Below the pieces are notes generated by a model, which was not told the DNA's origin, did no database searches, and saw nothing but the letters and a program-made list of their open reading frames with translations. Below, one piece after another: positions 8,563 through 18,012 of a stretch of 64,000 nt of DNA. This stretch comes from Heyndrickxia acidicola. GTDB taxonomy: Bacteria > Bacillota > Bacilli > Bacillales > Bacillaceae_C. A program made the position numbers and the translations under genes. Every line of letters starts with the position of its first letter. The stretch's first letter is position 1. Location: NCBI RefSeq assembly GCF_001636425.1, contig NZ_KV440953.1, positions 1,996,847-2,060,846 of the forward strand. The letters are read 5' to 3'.

Positions 8563-9360
8563 TTAGAACTCTTCAATTCTGAAGCAAACCTCGAAACCAT
8601 GCCTGGGGCAGTGGTATGTTGTTGTGCTAGTTGTACTTGTGGTCGTTTTTGTTGTTGTGCTTGTTGTGCTTGTGGTGCTCGTTGTGCTTGTGGTGCTTGT
8701 TGTGCTTGTGGTGCTCGTCGTGCTTGTGGTGCTCGTCGTGCTTGTGGTGCTCGTCGTGCTTGTGGTGCTCGTCGTGCTTGTGGTGCTCGTCGTGCTTGTG
8801 GTGCTCGTCGTGCTTGTGGTGCTCGTCGTGCTTGTGGTGCTCGTCGTGCTTGTGGTGCTCGTCGTGCTTGTGGTGCTCGTCGTGCTTGTGGTGCTCGTCG
8901 TGCTTGTGGTGCTCGTCGTGCTTGTGGTGCTCGTCGTGCTTGTGGTGCTCGTCGTGCTTGTGGTGCTTGTGGTGCTCGTCGTGCTTGTGGTGCTCGTCGT
9001 GCTCGTCGTGCTTGTGGTGCTCGTCGTGCTTGTTGTACTCGTGGTGCTCGTGGTAGATTCAGCCGCGATTAAATCTAATACATCCTCTAATTTGAATTGA
9101 AGCATCATTTCGGTTTGTAAAATGGTTTGTAACGTTCTATTAACGCTTCCATTAACAGATAACAATTGGGATATACTTGAAGCCGTAAGACTTACACCAG
9201 GCAAGGTTCCTAGAACCGCTTGGAGCTTTTCTGCCTCGGCATTAATAACGTGAGCTAACCCTAATTCCTCAAAGGCAATGGATGCTAACAATAAATTTGC
9301 TACATCTCCAGGATTAAGGTTAATGGATGGTGTTACATTCGGTATATTAGGAAATGTCAC
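8563..9360 (-). CDS. Spore-surface-type protein with about 145-residue Thr/Ser repeat (mucin-like)
   Basis: A 265-aa protein. Residues 1-100 form the shared helical domain (FPNIPNVTPSINL, FEELGLAHVINAEAEKLQ, LQFKLEDVLDLI). Then about 145 residues are almost pure Thr-Thr-Ser triplets, and a 17-residue tail reads TYHCPRHGFEVCFRIEEF. No signal peptide. GTG start 9360 has AAGGAGGG seven bases upstream; an adjacent TTG at 9363 is too close. The Thr/Ser tract is an ideal O-glycosylation substrate, and two glycosyltransferase genes adjoin. By analogy with BclA-type exosporium glycoproteins the N-terminal domain would anchor the protein and the glycosylated tract extend outward; this is inference. 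The terminal tail may be out of frame (see findings). Confidence 0.75.
   Translation of the reverse strand: MTFPNIPNVTPSINLNPGDVANLLLASIAFEELGLAHVINAEAEKLQAVLGTLPGVSLTASSISQLLSVNGSVNRTLQTILQTEMMLQFKLEDVLDLIAAESTTSTTSTTSTTSTTSTTSTTSTTSTTSTTSTTSTTSTTSTTSTTSTTSTTSTTSTTSTTSTTSTTSTTSTTSTTSTTSTTSTTSTTSTTSTTSTTSTTSTTSTTSTTSTTSTTSTTSTTSTTSTTSTTSTTSTTTKTTTSTTSTTTYHCPRHGFEVCFRIEEF
8636..9053. repeat. In-gene tandem repeat, 9/18-bp units
   Basis: About 45 units of 9 bp, arranged mostly as an 18-bp higher-order unit (GTGCTTGTGGTGCTCGTC on the plus strand), encode the Thr-Thr-Ser tract on the minus strand. All frames stay open, which creates long spurious frames of Val-Leu, Cys-Gly-Ala-Arg or Leu-Trp-Cys composition on the plus strand. 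Unit-number variation would change protein length, and any non-multiple-of-three change would swap the tail. Confidence 0.9.
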
Positions 9361-9404
9361 CAAATTCCCTCCTTTTTCTTAAGTTAGTTACAAGATATTA
9401 AGAA

Positions 9405-9428
9405 TTTCTTTCATTGACTGTGTGAATG
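9405..9428 (-). promoter_or_regulatory. Upstream element shared with 5027-5050
   Basis: Read on the minus strand it starts CATTCACACA and continues GTCAATGAAAGAAA. It lies 45-68 bases upstream of the GTG start of the Thr/Ser-repeat gene, the same distance as its counterpart upstream of the 4686-4982 paralogue. The rest of the gap to 9675 shows no gene. Confidence 0.45.
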
Positions 9429-9675
9429 GAGTGGGTATAAACGGATTTTTGCATGTTTTTTAATCGTTAGGTAAAAGACATTCTTTTATAACCTGCAATA
9501 CTTTAGGACTACTGCCATAGGATTGCAAGTGATGAATGAAATCTGGCGGGCTTTTGGAGGGATTTGATTAAAATGAAGGATTTATTACATTAAAATTCTA
9601 CAGAAAAAGATAAGACTACATCCGTATTATGAACATATAATGATAATGACTTTGATTTTTAAGGAGTAATGAATA

Positions 9676-10266
9676 GTGCTTATTTCAAATTTAAACGAAG
9701 ATAGGAACATTCCTTCATTTGAAGAAGTGTTCATAAAATTATTGCAATCTGTTGCAGAAGAAGAAATGGCACTTGCAAATTTCATTTCTATAGAGGCTGA
9801 CAAAATAAATGTTTTCGCTGTCGAAAATTTCAATCATGCCTCCCTCAAAAATACGGAGGTCTTAGAATTCAATCAATCCATTCTGAGAATTATTGATTCT
9901 GTGATGAAGAGAGATTGGCTTTTATATAAGAAACTTGAAATGATTTTTTCTTTTACAGAAAAAGTAGAGTTACATCAATGTTCTGAATCACTTCGAAACA
10001 TTCATGTTGAAAAAGACCAAGACTATTGGGCAAAAGCAGATCAAAACTTCGTTTACAAGTACAAGGATATTATTATAAATAAACAAAAATTTTTAAGTCA
10101 CCACCTATTGGCCGTAAACACTCTCATGCAAAATACTAATAAAAGTAAAATTAAAAAAGAGCATTTTCTTTTCATAGAAAATACAGCAGAAAAAATAATG
10201 AATACTGTCATTGAATTGCACAGCCTTCAAATAAAAAAATTGAACCTAATTAAGTGCCCACGATAA
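9676..10266 (+). CDS. Divergent two-part relative of the spore-surface helical domain
   Basis: A 196-aa hydrophilic, helical protein. Residues 11-95 align with the neighbouring paralogues: LLQSVAEEEMALANFISIEADKI matches LLASIAFEELGLAHIINAEAEKL, and NQSILRIIDSVMKRDWLLYKKLE matches NQSIERTLRTVLKTQMMLQFKLE. Residues 110-196 are another helical unit, possibly a decayed second copy. GTG start with AAGGAG nine bases upstream. Transcribed divergently from the repeat-protein gene. Function unknown; location in the locus suggests a role in the same surface layer. Confidence 0.65.
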   Translation: MLISNLNEDRNIPSFEEVFIKLLQSVAEEEMALANFISIEADKINVFAVENFNHASLKNTEVLEFNQSILRIIDSVMKRDWLLYKKLEMIFSFTEKVELHQCSESLRNIHVEKDQDYWAKADQNFVYKYKDIIINKQKFLSHHLLAVNTLMQNTNKSKIKKEHFLFIENTAEKIMNTVIELHSLQIKKLNLIKCPR

Positions 10267-10510
10267 AAACATTTGCTCACCGCCAAACTGAAACATCTCC
10301 CATATATACTTTCATTAGATATTATCCAATCAACATTCATTAGTTAAACTTAGTTTCAATGCTTAGAAAAAAATCTTTTTCAAATAAATAAACATCCTCA
10401 GCTTGTAGGGAAACCCTTCTCAATAATGCTCCATTGCAATTTTTTATTTTCTGACACTAGGTTAACAGCCTGACTAACCTATCGTTTCAAAATAATGTCC
10501 CACGACAAAC

Positions 10511-10561
10511 TCAAAATGGCTGTCGAGAATATCTTGACAGCCTGAGGGTATTTTTTTTTTA
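10511..10561 (+). terminator. Strong terminator
   Basis: GGCTGTC (10518-10524) pairs with GACAGCC (10536-10542), extended by CTCA/TGAG with a bulge, and is followed by a run of T residues at 10551-10561. It is oriented for plus-strand transcripts from 9676-10266, about 250 bases downstream of that gene. Confidence 0.7.
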
Positions 10562-10599
10562 CTTCCCATTTTTGTTTCAAAGTAAGTGTAGAATTCTTT

Positions 10600-10923
10600 T
10601 TACCAGGTTGGATCTATTTTTTCCTCATCCTCCGATTGCTTTGGATACATTGGAATTCCCAGTAATTCTTCAAGCTTAAATTGCAATAATATTTCTTTTT
10701 TAATAATTATTTCAATAATCTTTTCTACACTTCTGCTTGCTTCCAGTAAATCCCCCAAGGTCTCTGCCTGTTGTATAGCCTTCTGGAGTTTTTCTCCCTC
10801 TGCATTTAGTAAATTTGAATGGCCGATTCCTTCCAAGGCTACAGATGTAAGCAAAAGGTTAATGACGTCTCCCCTTTTTAATTTTAATTCCGGATTTATA
10901 TTTGGAATATTAGGCATAGACAA
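10600..10923 (-). CDS. Spore-surface-type helical domain protein (third short paralogue)
   Basis: A 107-aa protein of the same family: leader MSMPNIPNINPELKLKRGDV, LLLTSVALEGIGHSNLLNAEGEKLQ, a helix ending LQFKLEELLGIP, and a short acidic tail. TTG start at 10923 has GGGAGGTGA seven bases upstream; the ATG six bases further in is less well spaced. It is more divergent than the 4686 and 8563 proteins. No repeat tail is present. It likely forms part of the same surface assembly. Confidence 0.75.
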   Translation of the reverse strand: MSMPNIPNINPELKLKRGDVINLLLTSVALEGIGHSNLLNAEGEKLQKAIQQAETLGDLLEASRSVEKIIEIIIKKEILLQFKLEELLGIPMYPKQSEDEEKIDPTW

Positions 10924-11144
10924 ATTACGTCACCTCCCGTAATTACACTCGTTTTATTTATATGATTTTAAATGGTTGTCTTATTTCACTATTTTTTATA
11001 AACCTCAATTTGCTCTGCTTATTTCGGATACAGTCATCAAAACTCTGCTTGGGCTTTTATCCTTATATCCTTATCCTTTCATGTACTCGGTCATTACGTT
11101 AGAATTGATGATATCAAAAAGTAAATTAATAAAATATTTTTCTG

Positions 11145-11333
11145 TATTAAATTTCAATGTTGATATATGCTCGTTTTTCAGCTCATTTTACAATATAGAA
11201 AGAAACCAAAAGCAAACTTGTTTGGTTTTGGTTTCTTTCCTTACTATAACCTTTCAGCTATGCTGAAAGGCGTGTGAAACGCCGTATCACACGAATGATC
11301 TAAAAACAATAGTACCCTTTAACAAAGCCTTGA
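11145..11333. repeat. R1 interspersed repeat copy
   Basis: Contains the R1 landmarks: TTTTTCAGCTCATTTTAC, a hairpin of AAGAAACCAAAAGCAAAC with its near complement, CTTTCAGC-ATG-CTGAAAGG, GTGTGAAACGCCGTATCACAC, and a right end resembling AGTACCCTTTAACAAAG. It fills the gap between the third surface paralogue and phosphoketolase. The left part of the gap (10924-11144) shows nothing recognisable. Confidence 0.75.
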
Positions 11334-11346
11334 ACAAAAAGGTTCT

Positions 11347-13731
11347 TCATTCCAATCCATTCCATTCCCAGTTTTCCACCTCTGGTAAATCTGTCCCTTC
11401 AGTAGGAATAAATTGCCTGTGCTTTTCAAGGATATTGTCCATTTCCTGAATAATATTCTCACTTTTTTTAACATCAGGAAGATTCCTTACAGCTTCTTTA
11501 ACTAAATTGTAACGGTCCATTTGATTTATGACACGCATATCAAATGGGGTGGTAATATCTCCATTTTCACGGTAACCATGAATGTGTACGTTACGGTTGT
11601 GGCGATCAAAGAGCAAATTTCTAATTAAGCCTTCAAAGCCATGGAATACGAAAATAACTGGCTTTTCTTTTGTGAAAAACTGATTAAATTCCTCATCAGA
11701 TAAGCCTCGCGGATCAAGCCTTTGGCTTCTGAGTTTTAGTATATCCACAACATTGATAAAACGAATCTTCAGCTCAGGCAGCTTTTCATGCAAAATGCTT
11801 ATGGCAGCCAAGCTCTCAAGATTCGGTTCAGTTCCACAAGCCGCTATCACCAGATCCGGTTCAGCACCCTGATCTGTGCTTGCCCATTCAATTCTTTTTA
11901 AACCCTTTTCCACTAATTCCTTTGCTTCGCTGGCAGAGAACCATTGCGGACGGGGATGCTTAGAAGAAACAATCAGGTTGATCTTTTGCCTGTCATTTAA
12001 GACTTTGTCAAAGACGGCAAGCAGTGTGTTTGCATCCGCTGGCAGATACTCTCGAATAAACTCCGGCTTTTTATCAGCCAGGTGGCCTAATATTCCCGGA
12101 TCCTGGTGGGTATAGCCGTTATGATCCTGCTGGAATACTGTCGAAGAAGACACAATATTTAACGAAGGAATATCAGCCCGCCACTTTTGATCAGATGCCT
12201 TTCGCATCCATTTAAAGTGCTGGGTTAACATAGAGTCGACCACACGCAAAAATGATCCATAGCTTGCAAAAAAACCATGGCGGCCTGTCAGAACGTAACC
12301 TTCCAGCATTCCTTCAGCCTGGTGCTCAGATAATTGTGAATCAATGACACGACCCTTTGCACCTAAAAATTCATCATTCGGTTCGCGGATGGATGCCTCC
12401 CATTGTCGATTGGTTACGTCAAACAGCGGAGACAGCCGGTTAGACATAGTTTCATCCGGGCCAAATATTCTAAAGTTGCGGTTTTTCCGGTTTTCTTGTA
12501 TAACAGCCTTTAAGTAATTACCTAGAACCTCCATATCCTGCGCTTTGGCTTTCCCAGGCACAGAGTTATCCAAGGCATATTGTCGAAAATCTGGAAGCTG
12601 CAGATCGACAACATGCTTTCCTGCGTTTGCGACAGGATTCATCGCCATGCGTTTTTCCCCTTTAGGGGTGATCCCTTCAATGTCAGGCTTAATACGGCCA
12701 GTTTCATCAAATAGATCTTCCGGTTTGTAGCTTTTTAACCACTCCGTTAGTGCATCGGAATATTCCATATTTTGCTGATTTACAGAAAGCGGAATCTGGT
12801 GTGCCCGAAATGAGCCTTCGATGGGTACTCCATTTTTTTCTTTGGGGCCAGTCCATCCTTTAGGTGTCCTGAATACAATCATGGGCCATCGCGGGTGAAC
12901 AGACTTATTGGATTTATGGGCACCTTCTTGGATTGCTTTAATTTTCTCTATGACAGTATCGAACACTTTTGCCATTTCCGGATGCAGCTTTTCGGGATCA
13001 TCCCCCACCACAAAGAATGGTTCCCATGCCATACCTTCAAAATATTTGGTTAAATCCTCATCATTTACACGTGATAAAATCGTCGGGTTACTTAACTTGT
13101 AACCATTTAAATGTAAAATGGGCAAAACAGCTCCGTCATTTACTGGATTGATGAACCGATTGGAAAACCAGGATGCAGCTAGCGGCCCTGTTTCAGCTTC
13201 CCCATCGCCAATAACGACAGCAGCAATCAAATCGGGATTATCCAGTATGGCACCAACGCCGTGAGAAAGTGAATATCCGAGCTCTCCCCCTTCATGAATG
13301 GATCCCGGTGTTCCGGGAGCAGCATGCGAAGCAACACCCCCCGGGAATGAAAATTGCCGAAATAATTTCTTCATTCCATTGATATCCTGTGAGACTTCGG
13401 GATAGATTTCACTGTAGCTCCCATCAAGATAGGAGTTGGAAACCATTACTTGGCCGCCGTGTCCAGGTCCTTCAATATACAGGATGTTTGCATCATATTT
13501 ATTAATGACACGGTTTAAATGGGCATAAATAAAATTTTGCCCCGCAATGGTCCCCCAATGTCCGATAGGTTTTATCTTTACGTCAGCAGCCTTAAGAGGA
13601 TTTCTAAGCATAGGATTATCTTTTAAATATAATTGACCCACTGAAAGATAATTGGCCGCTCTCCAGTAGGCATCCAGTTTATTCAAATAATCTTTAGAGG
13701 AAAAATCCATCAGTTTAGTAGATTGATGCAT
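11347..13731 (-). CDS. xfp: Xylulose-5-phosphate/fructose-6-phosphate phosphoketolase
   Basis: Thiamine diphosphate enzyme of 794 aa, full family length. It cleaves xylulose 5-phosphate (and often fructose 6-phosphate) with phosphate to acetyl phosphate plus glyceraldehyde 3-phosphate (or erythrose 4-phosphate). Visible hallmarks: [19 protein letters not shown], the phosphoketolase signature [15 protein letters not shown], the ThDP/magnesium motif [20 protein letters not shown], and a C-terminal transketolase-like domain. ATG start with AAGGAATGGTGA upstream. Monocistronic; no acetate kinase or phosphotransacetylase nearby. Product acetyl phosphate would feed central metabolism elsewhere. Confidence 0.95.
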   Translation of the reverse strand: MHQSTKLMDFSSKDYLNKLDAYWRAANYLSVGQLYLKDNPMLRNPLKAADVKIKPIGHWGTIAGQNFIYAHLNRVINKYDANILYIEGPGHGGQVMVSNSYLDGSYSEIYPEVSQDINGMKKLFRQFSFPGGVASHAAPGTPGSIHEGGELGYSLSHGVGAILDNPDLIAAVVIGDGEAETGPLAASWFSNRFINPVNDGAVLPILHLNGYKLSNPTILSRVNDEDLTKYFEGMAWEPFFVVGDDPEKLHPEMAKVFDTVIEKIKAIQEGAHKSNKSVHPRWPMIVFRTPKGWTGPKEKNGVPIEGSFRAHQIPLSVNQQNMEYSDALTEWLKSYKPEDLFDETGRIKPDIEGITPKGEKRMAMNPVANAGKHVVDLQLPDFRQYALDNSVPGKAKAQDMEVLGNYLKAVIQENRKNRNFRIFGPDETMSNRLSPLFDVTNRQWEASIREPNDEFLGAKGRVIDSQLSEHQAEGMLEGYVLTGRHGFFASYGSFLRVVDSMLTQHFKWMRKASDQKWRADIPSLNIVSSSTVFQQDHNGYTHQDPGILGHLADKKPEFIREYLPADANTLLAVFDKVLNDRQKINLIVSSKHPRPQWFSASEAKELVEKGLKRIEWASTDQGAEPDLVIAACGTEPNLESLAAISILHEKLPELKIRFINVVDILKLRSQRLDPRGLSDEEFNQFFTKEKPVIFVFHGFEGLIRNLLFDRHNRNVHIHGYRENGDITTPFDMRVINQMDRYNLVKEAVRNLPDVKKSENIIQEMDNILEKHRQFIPTEGTDLPEVENWEWNGLE

Positions 13732-14082
13732 TTCTTATCACCATTCCTTATTTAAAATATTCATTTACAATGTTGATATATAGAAGAATCCCGGCTCTTT
13801 TTAAAGGCTTTAAAGAGTTTCTCTATACACCTACCCCATTTTTCCAATAAGATTCATTGAGAAAAATGAATTTGTTGTTTATATTAGAGAATATTTATTA
13901 ATGGCTTTGTTGTTTGAACATAGAATTTTAATAGCCTTAATAAAAAATTATTAACTTCTCTTTTTAAAAAACCTTAATTGGAACTGTCTAAGATATGATA
14001 TGATGAGGAGATATGTTAACTATTTTATTTTTGAGTTAACATTTATTGAATGGAAACTGACTGCTATCTGGAGGGAAGGATT
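13732..14082. other. AT-rich divergent intergenic region
   Basis: Gap between divergent phosphoketolase and DUF1284 genes. It is strongly AT-rich. Two GTTAAC palindromes (14014-14019 and 14035-14040) flank a T-rich stretch just upstream of the DUF1284 gene and could be an operator. No gene, repeat or clear promoter is otherwise supported. Confidence 0.3.
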
Positions 14083-14499
14083 ATGTATAAACTTCGCGGT
14101 CACCACCTTTTTTGCCTTTTAGGCTATCGTGGGATGGGATACTCAAAAGAATATGTGGAAAATATGACACTTCTGCATCAAACTCTTAGAAACAACCCCA
14201 AAACATCCATCCAGATAATAAAGGGACCGGATCAGTTATGTGAAAAGTACCCAAACTCAGGTGAGTACCATTGTCTTGATAGACACATTTATGAAAGGGA
14301 TGCGGCTATCCTGGATAAATTAGGTTTGAAGATTGGACAAATTCTTTCATGGGAATTTATTGAGTCTTGCATACGAAAGCATATAACCCCCTCGGACATA
14401 CAGCTTGTGTGTGAAACCTGTTCCTGGCGTTCATATGGAGTTTGTGAAGAAGGAATTCAAGATCTTCATGAAGGTAAAGGTTTAAGAGAAATTAAATAA
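14083..14499 (+). CDS. DUF1284 protein, cysteine-rich
   Basis: A 138-aa protein matching the DUF1284 family by its opening YKLRGHHLFCLLGYRGMGYS and by conserved cysteines (LFCLLG, DQLCEKYP, YHCLDR, ESCIRK, LVCETCSW, GVCEEG). The Cys pattern suggests a metal or iron-sulfur site, but no function is established. ATG 14083 is preferred because GGAGG lies eight bases upstream; an earlier in-frame ATG at 14050 has none. Monocistronic. Confidence 0.8.
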   Translation: MYKLRGHHLFCLLGYRGMGYSKEYVENMTLLHQTLRNNPKTSIQIIKGPDQLCEKYPNSGEYHCLDRHIYERDAAILDKLGLKIGQILSWEFIESCIRKHITPSDIQLVCETCSWRSYGVCEEGIQDLHEGKGLREIK

Positions 14500-14603
14500 T
14501 ACAGTTTAAAATATGTAAAGGATCTCATTGATCCTGCCATTTTCATAGAAGGATAATCAGTTCCAGCAATCCTTCAAAAAGACTTTTAAAATATAAAATA
14601 AGA

Positions 14604-14633
14604 AAAGCGCAAGCGCCTTGCTCATCGGCGTAC
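14604..14633. repeat. R3 short intergenic repeat
   Basis: The core CGCAAGCGCCTTGCTCATCG followed by GCGTAC recurs with few changes at 22446-22472. It lies in a 570-bp gene-free gap that also holds R2 sequences. This looks like a fragment of a commoner Bacillaceae intergenic repeat. Confidence 0.6.
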
Positions 14634-14701
14634 GGATTTTGTATTCTTTGACTGAGAGATAGGGAACACAGCAATTAATTATTAAAGAGGCTTTAGACCT
14701 A

Positions 14702-14936
14702 TGTTGATTGGAGCAGAAATCAACCAGCAGGATAATCAGAGCACTCCACCATACCTTTGTTAGATCCTGGAATAGAAACCAGTCCAATGTTGATTGAAGC
14801 GGAAGGCACGAGACTCCTGCGGGATCAGCGTGTTTGCGGAGACCCCGCAGGAGCATGCGACGAGGAGGCTCCGCAACCGCCCCGCGGAAAGCGAGTGCCT
14901 GCAGTGTAAATCAACCAGCAGGATAATCAGAGCACT
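14702..14936. repeat. R2 repeat, one full and one internally deleted copy
   Basis: Full copy 14788-14936: flank TGTTGATTGAAGCGG, core GGCACGAGACTCCTGCGGGA to AAAGCGAGTGCCTGCAG, and a 29-base right flank (14908-14936). A 44-bp mini-copy at 14702-14745 has the same left flank followed directly by the same 29-base right flank, lacking about 105 bp of the core. The pair shows that the flanks belong to the repeat unit. Confidence 0.75.
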
Positions 14937-15068
14937 ACCAACTTATAAGATAACTTCCAATGGAGAATCGAAACTTTAGTTGATTGAATTCCTTTCCCTA
15001 CTCTCTCACAACTTTTATCAAAATGAGTTATAATCATCATGAAAAGATATTTTTGAGGTGAATATGCA

Positions 15069-15950
15069 ATGGATAGACATTCAAGATCAGGCCAGCAAGC
15101 AGAAGATACTTTTAACGTAAATAATCAAGGAGAAGAGTACACTGCCCGGCAAGAAACAGAAAATATTTATGCCGAAGAATATATAGACAGAGAGCACTCT
15201 ACCAGGCATGTTGAGGAAAGTGTGCCCTCAGAAGAAAATAAAGAAATAAAGTATCCAAATAGGCAGGAATTGAGAAAGGCACAGGAGGAAAAAGGGTATA
15301 AACAACGGTTTTTAGGAATGAATAAGAATAAATCAGTAGAAGAACCCGAAACCGATGGGTATACGCGATCCAGATCCAGAAAACCAAAAAGCAAAAAGAA
15401 AGCGGACCTCTTCTGGGGCAAAATAGTACTAAAAATTTTAGCGGTAGCTGCTGTTTGTTACAATATCCATTTCCTTTTAAATTTTATGAACGATTCCTTT
15501 AGTTCGCTCTATCATACAATATCTGTCGTTGGAATATGTATAGCTATTAATTATATTGCTATTTGGATCCTGTTCTATAAAAATGCGCTTATAAGATTTT
15601 ATCTATCCTTAATTGCTATTTTAGGAGCATTGGGATACTATTTCTACACAACCTATACTACGCAATCTATTTTGGGTCATAATTTGGTTTCTTCGGCACT
15701 TGTTGCAGTAGCAGCTGTGATAGCAATCAATCCTAAAGTTAATTACTATGTGAAAAGCCTTGCGTTTATGGTGATTCCTTTAGCAGGCATCTATTTAAGC
15801 GGCAATAAATTCGCACTTGTATGGGCCTTGCTGTTTAATGCAGGATTGATTCTATTTTTTAGAGTCGCAAAATCAAATAAAAAAGAACCTCGTTTCAAAA
15901 GAAAACAAAAGCAATCAGCATACGATAGTCGGTCTTATAAACAGAATTAG
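15069..15950 (+). CDS. Membrane protein with long hydrophilic N-terminus, unrecognised
   Basis: A 293-aa protein in three parts. Residues 1-110 are acidic then basic and low in hydrophobics (probably cytosolic, disordered). Residues 118-275 form about five or six membrane helices (LKILAVAAVCYNIHFLLNFM, GICIAINYIAIWILFY, LSLIAILGALGYYFYTT, LVSSALVAVAAVIAI, FALVWALLFNAGLILFF). The C-terminus is Lys/Arg-rich. GAGGTG lies eight bases before ATG. Followed by a strong bidirectional terminator shared with mqo. No domain is recognised. The tandem charged tail and absence of a signal peptide argue against a transporter of known family. Confidence 0.7.
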   Translation: MDRHSRSGQQAEDTFNVNNQGEEYTARQETENIYAEEYIDREHSTRHVEESVPSEENKEIKYPNRQELRKAQEEKGYKQRFLGMNKNKSVEEPETDGYTRSRSRKPKSKKKADLFWGKIVLKILAVAAVCYNIHFLLNFMNDSFSSLYHTISVVGICIAINYIAIWILFYKNALIRFYLSLIAILGALGYYFYTTYTTQSILGHNLVSSALVAVAAVIAINPKVNYYVKSLAFMVIPLAGIYLSGNKFALVWALLFNAGLILFFRVAKSNKKEPRFKRKQKQSAYDSRSYKQN

Positions 15951-15994
15951 AAAGCTTTACAGCAGGTACCTGCTAAATAAAATACGTATATTAT

Positions 15995-16029
15995 AAAAGG
16001 TCAGCCAATCAATTATTGGCTGACCTTTT
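15995..16029. terminator. Bidirectional terminator between convergent genes
   Basis: Perfect 15-bp stem AAAAGGTCAGCCAAT / ATTGGCTGACCTTTT with a five-base loop, U-rich on both strands. It lies between the convergent 15069-15950 and mqo genes. Confidence 0.9.
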
Positions 16030-16043
16030 ACTTTTATAGAAGA

Positions 16044-17588
16044 CTATTTTTTTTCACTTAACACCCTTGTATCGATATCCATTGATCTAACAAAAGATCG
16101 GCTTTTTCCTCTTAAACGAAGCGCCTGTGCTGTGGATTCATGAATTTCTTCCAGTAGCTCGGGGTTTTTCAGGAGTGACAGCCCATAAGAAGGAATCATT
16201 TCTTTAATTTTAGGTTCCCAGTCCTTCATGTGTTCAGGAAAGCATTTTGCAATGACTTCAAGCATGACATGAACAGCTGTAGATGCACCAGGAGAAGCGC
16301 CAAGTAATGCAGCAACAGAGCCATCGGCGGCAGTAATAACTTCGGTACCAAATTGCAGAGTTCCTTTTCCGCCTTCTTTCGTATCCTTAATCACTTGTAC
16401 ACGCTGGCCCGCTATGACTAAATCCCAGTCCTCGCTCTTTGCATTCGGGATAAACTCACGCAGCTCTTCCATCCGCTGTTCTTTTGATAGTAAAACCTGC
16501 TGAATCAAATATTTTGTTAACGACATATTTTTAATGCCAGCTGAAAGCATCGTAATAAGATTATCCGGTTTAACGGAAGTAATTAAATCAAACATAGAAC
16601 CCGTCTTTAAAAACTTTGGCGAGAATCCTGCAAAAGGTCCAAATAGCAGTGATTTTTTATTATCTATAAAGCGCGTATCAAGGTGGGGAACGGACATTGG
16701 AGGAGCGCCAACCTTTGCTTTTCCATACACTTTTGCATGGTGCTTTGCGATTACTTCCGGATTATTGCACACCATAAATATACCGCTTACAGGAAATCCC
16801 CCAATATGCCTACCTTCAGGAATTCCAGATTTTTGCAATAAATGCAGGCTGCCTCCACCCCCGCCAATAAAGACAAATTTTGCAGTATGGCGTTCGATAG
16901 CACCGCTTTCAATATTTCGTATTTTCAGTTCCCACAAGCCGTCGCTGGTACGTTTAATATCCTGAACGCTATGGTTGTAATGTATATCGACATTTTTATC
17001 CTGCAAATGGTCAAAGAGCATTCGCGTTAAAGCACCGAAATTGACATCTGTTCCAGAGTCAATTTTTGTCGCAGCAATTGGCTCATTCGATGTACGCTCT
17101 TGCATAATAAGGGGAATCCATTCCCTCAGTTTTTCCGGATTATCTGAAAATTCCATTCCTTGGAACAATGGATTATTTGATAGCGCTTTAAAACGTTTCT
17201 TTAGAAAAGAAACATCTTTTTCCCCCTGCACTAAGCTCATATGAGGCAGCTGCATGATAAAGTTCTGAGGATTGCTGATTTGATTGCTGTTTACGAGATG
17301 AGACCAAAACTGCATTGAAACCTGAAACTGTTCATTAATGTTTATTGCTTTACTAATATCTACTGATCCATCGGGCTTTTCAACGGTGTAATTAAGCTCG
17401 CAAAGTGCTGCATGCCCTGTTCCCGCATTATTCCATTCATTAGAGCTTTCATCACCAGGATTTGAAAGCTTTTCAAATACAGTAATTTTCCAGTCCGATA
17501 CTAATTCTTTCAGAAGTGTTCCCAAAGTCGCACTCATAATTCCTGCACCAATTAAGATAACATCTGTTTTAGTTTCTCGGTTGCTCAT
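16044..17588 (-). CDS. mqo: Malate:quinone oxidoreductase
   Basis: Peripheral membrane FAD enzyme of 514 aa that oxidises malate to oxaloacetate and reduces quinone, bypassing NAD malate dehydrogenase in the TCA cycle. Visible: dinucleotide-binding [54 protein letters not shown], and the C-terminal [17 protein letters not shown], all characteristic of Mqo. Start ATG has AAGGAAGGT upstream. Monocistronic, ending at the shared bidirectional terminator. Confidence 0.95.
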   Translation of the reverse strand: MSNRETKTDVILIGAGIMSATLGTLLKELVSDWKITVFEKLSNPGDESSNEWNNAGTGHAALCELNYTVEKPDGSVDISKAININEQFQVSMQFWSHLVNSNQISNPQNFIMQLPHMSLVQGEKDVSFLKKRFKALSNNPLFQGMEFSDNPEKLREWIPLIMQERTSNEPIAATKIDSGTDVNFGALTRMLFDHLQDKNVDIHYNHSVQDIKRTSDGLWELKIRNIESGAIERHTAKFVFIGGGGGSLHLLQKSGIPEGRHIGGFPVSGIFMVCNNPEVIAKHHAKVYGKAKVGAPPMSVPHLDTRFIDNKKSLLFGPFAGFSPKFLKTGSMFDLITSVKPDNLITMLSAGIKNMSLTKYLIQQVLLSKEQRMEELREFIPNAKSEDWDLVIAGQRVQVIKDTKEGGKGTLQFGTEVITAADGSVAALLGASPGASTAVHVMLEVIAKCFPEHMKDWEPKIKEMIPSYGLSLLKNPELLEEIHESTAQALRLRGKSRSFVRSMDIDTRVLSEKK

Positions 17589-18012
17589 TTTTACCTTCCT
17601 TCTTCCTTATCCCCTAAAATTCGCAGAAAGGATGCTGGCGCTCCTGCTTTGGTATCAGCCAAGCAATGTCCAAGCCTAGACACATCCCTATTCTGTCTTA
17701 TTACATATCATATCATAGTCTCCAACTCTATTATTGCAACTTTCCACCAATTTCACAAAATTTATTTCTATTTTTCCATTCGTTCATTAGGAAAAGATGC
17801 CACTATTACCCATTGTGCCTAAAGCAATACTCTATACGAAAACAGCCATTGTAAACCATTTCATTGTCTTCTCTTCTTTATTTTAACTTTCTATTTCGGT
17901 TTTTAAAAGATATCATTTGTCTAAAAAAGAAGAAATTAATCTTTCTCTTTTTAAATTTTAAGGAAAAATGTCTATAATGATAAAGATTTAACTATCAAAA
18001 GAGGTGAGCCTA
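17589..18012. other. Divergent intergenic region with possible promoter
   Basis: AT-rich gap between mqo and the 18013 gene. A TATAAT at 17973-17978 lies 35 bases upstream of the TTG start and could be the -10 of the 18013 gene, though the -35 is poor. A fragment resembling the 1838-1884 repeat occurs near 17820-17850. No gene is supported. Confidence 0.35.

Noticed and set aside
8518-9100. Long plus-strand open frames rich in Cys-Gly-Ala-Arg, Val-Leu or Leu-Trp-Cys
   Set aside because: They are shadows of the tandem repeat in the minus-strand Thr/Ser-repeat gene; they lack ribosome sites and start in the wrong places.
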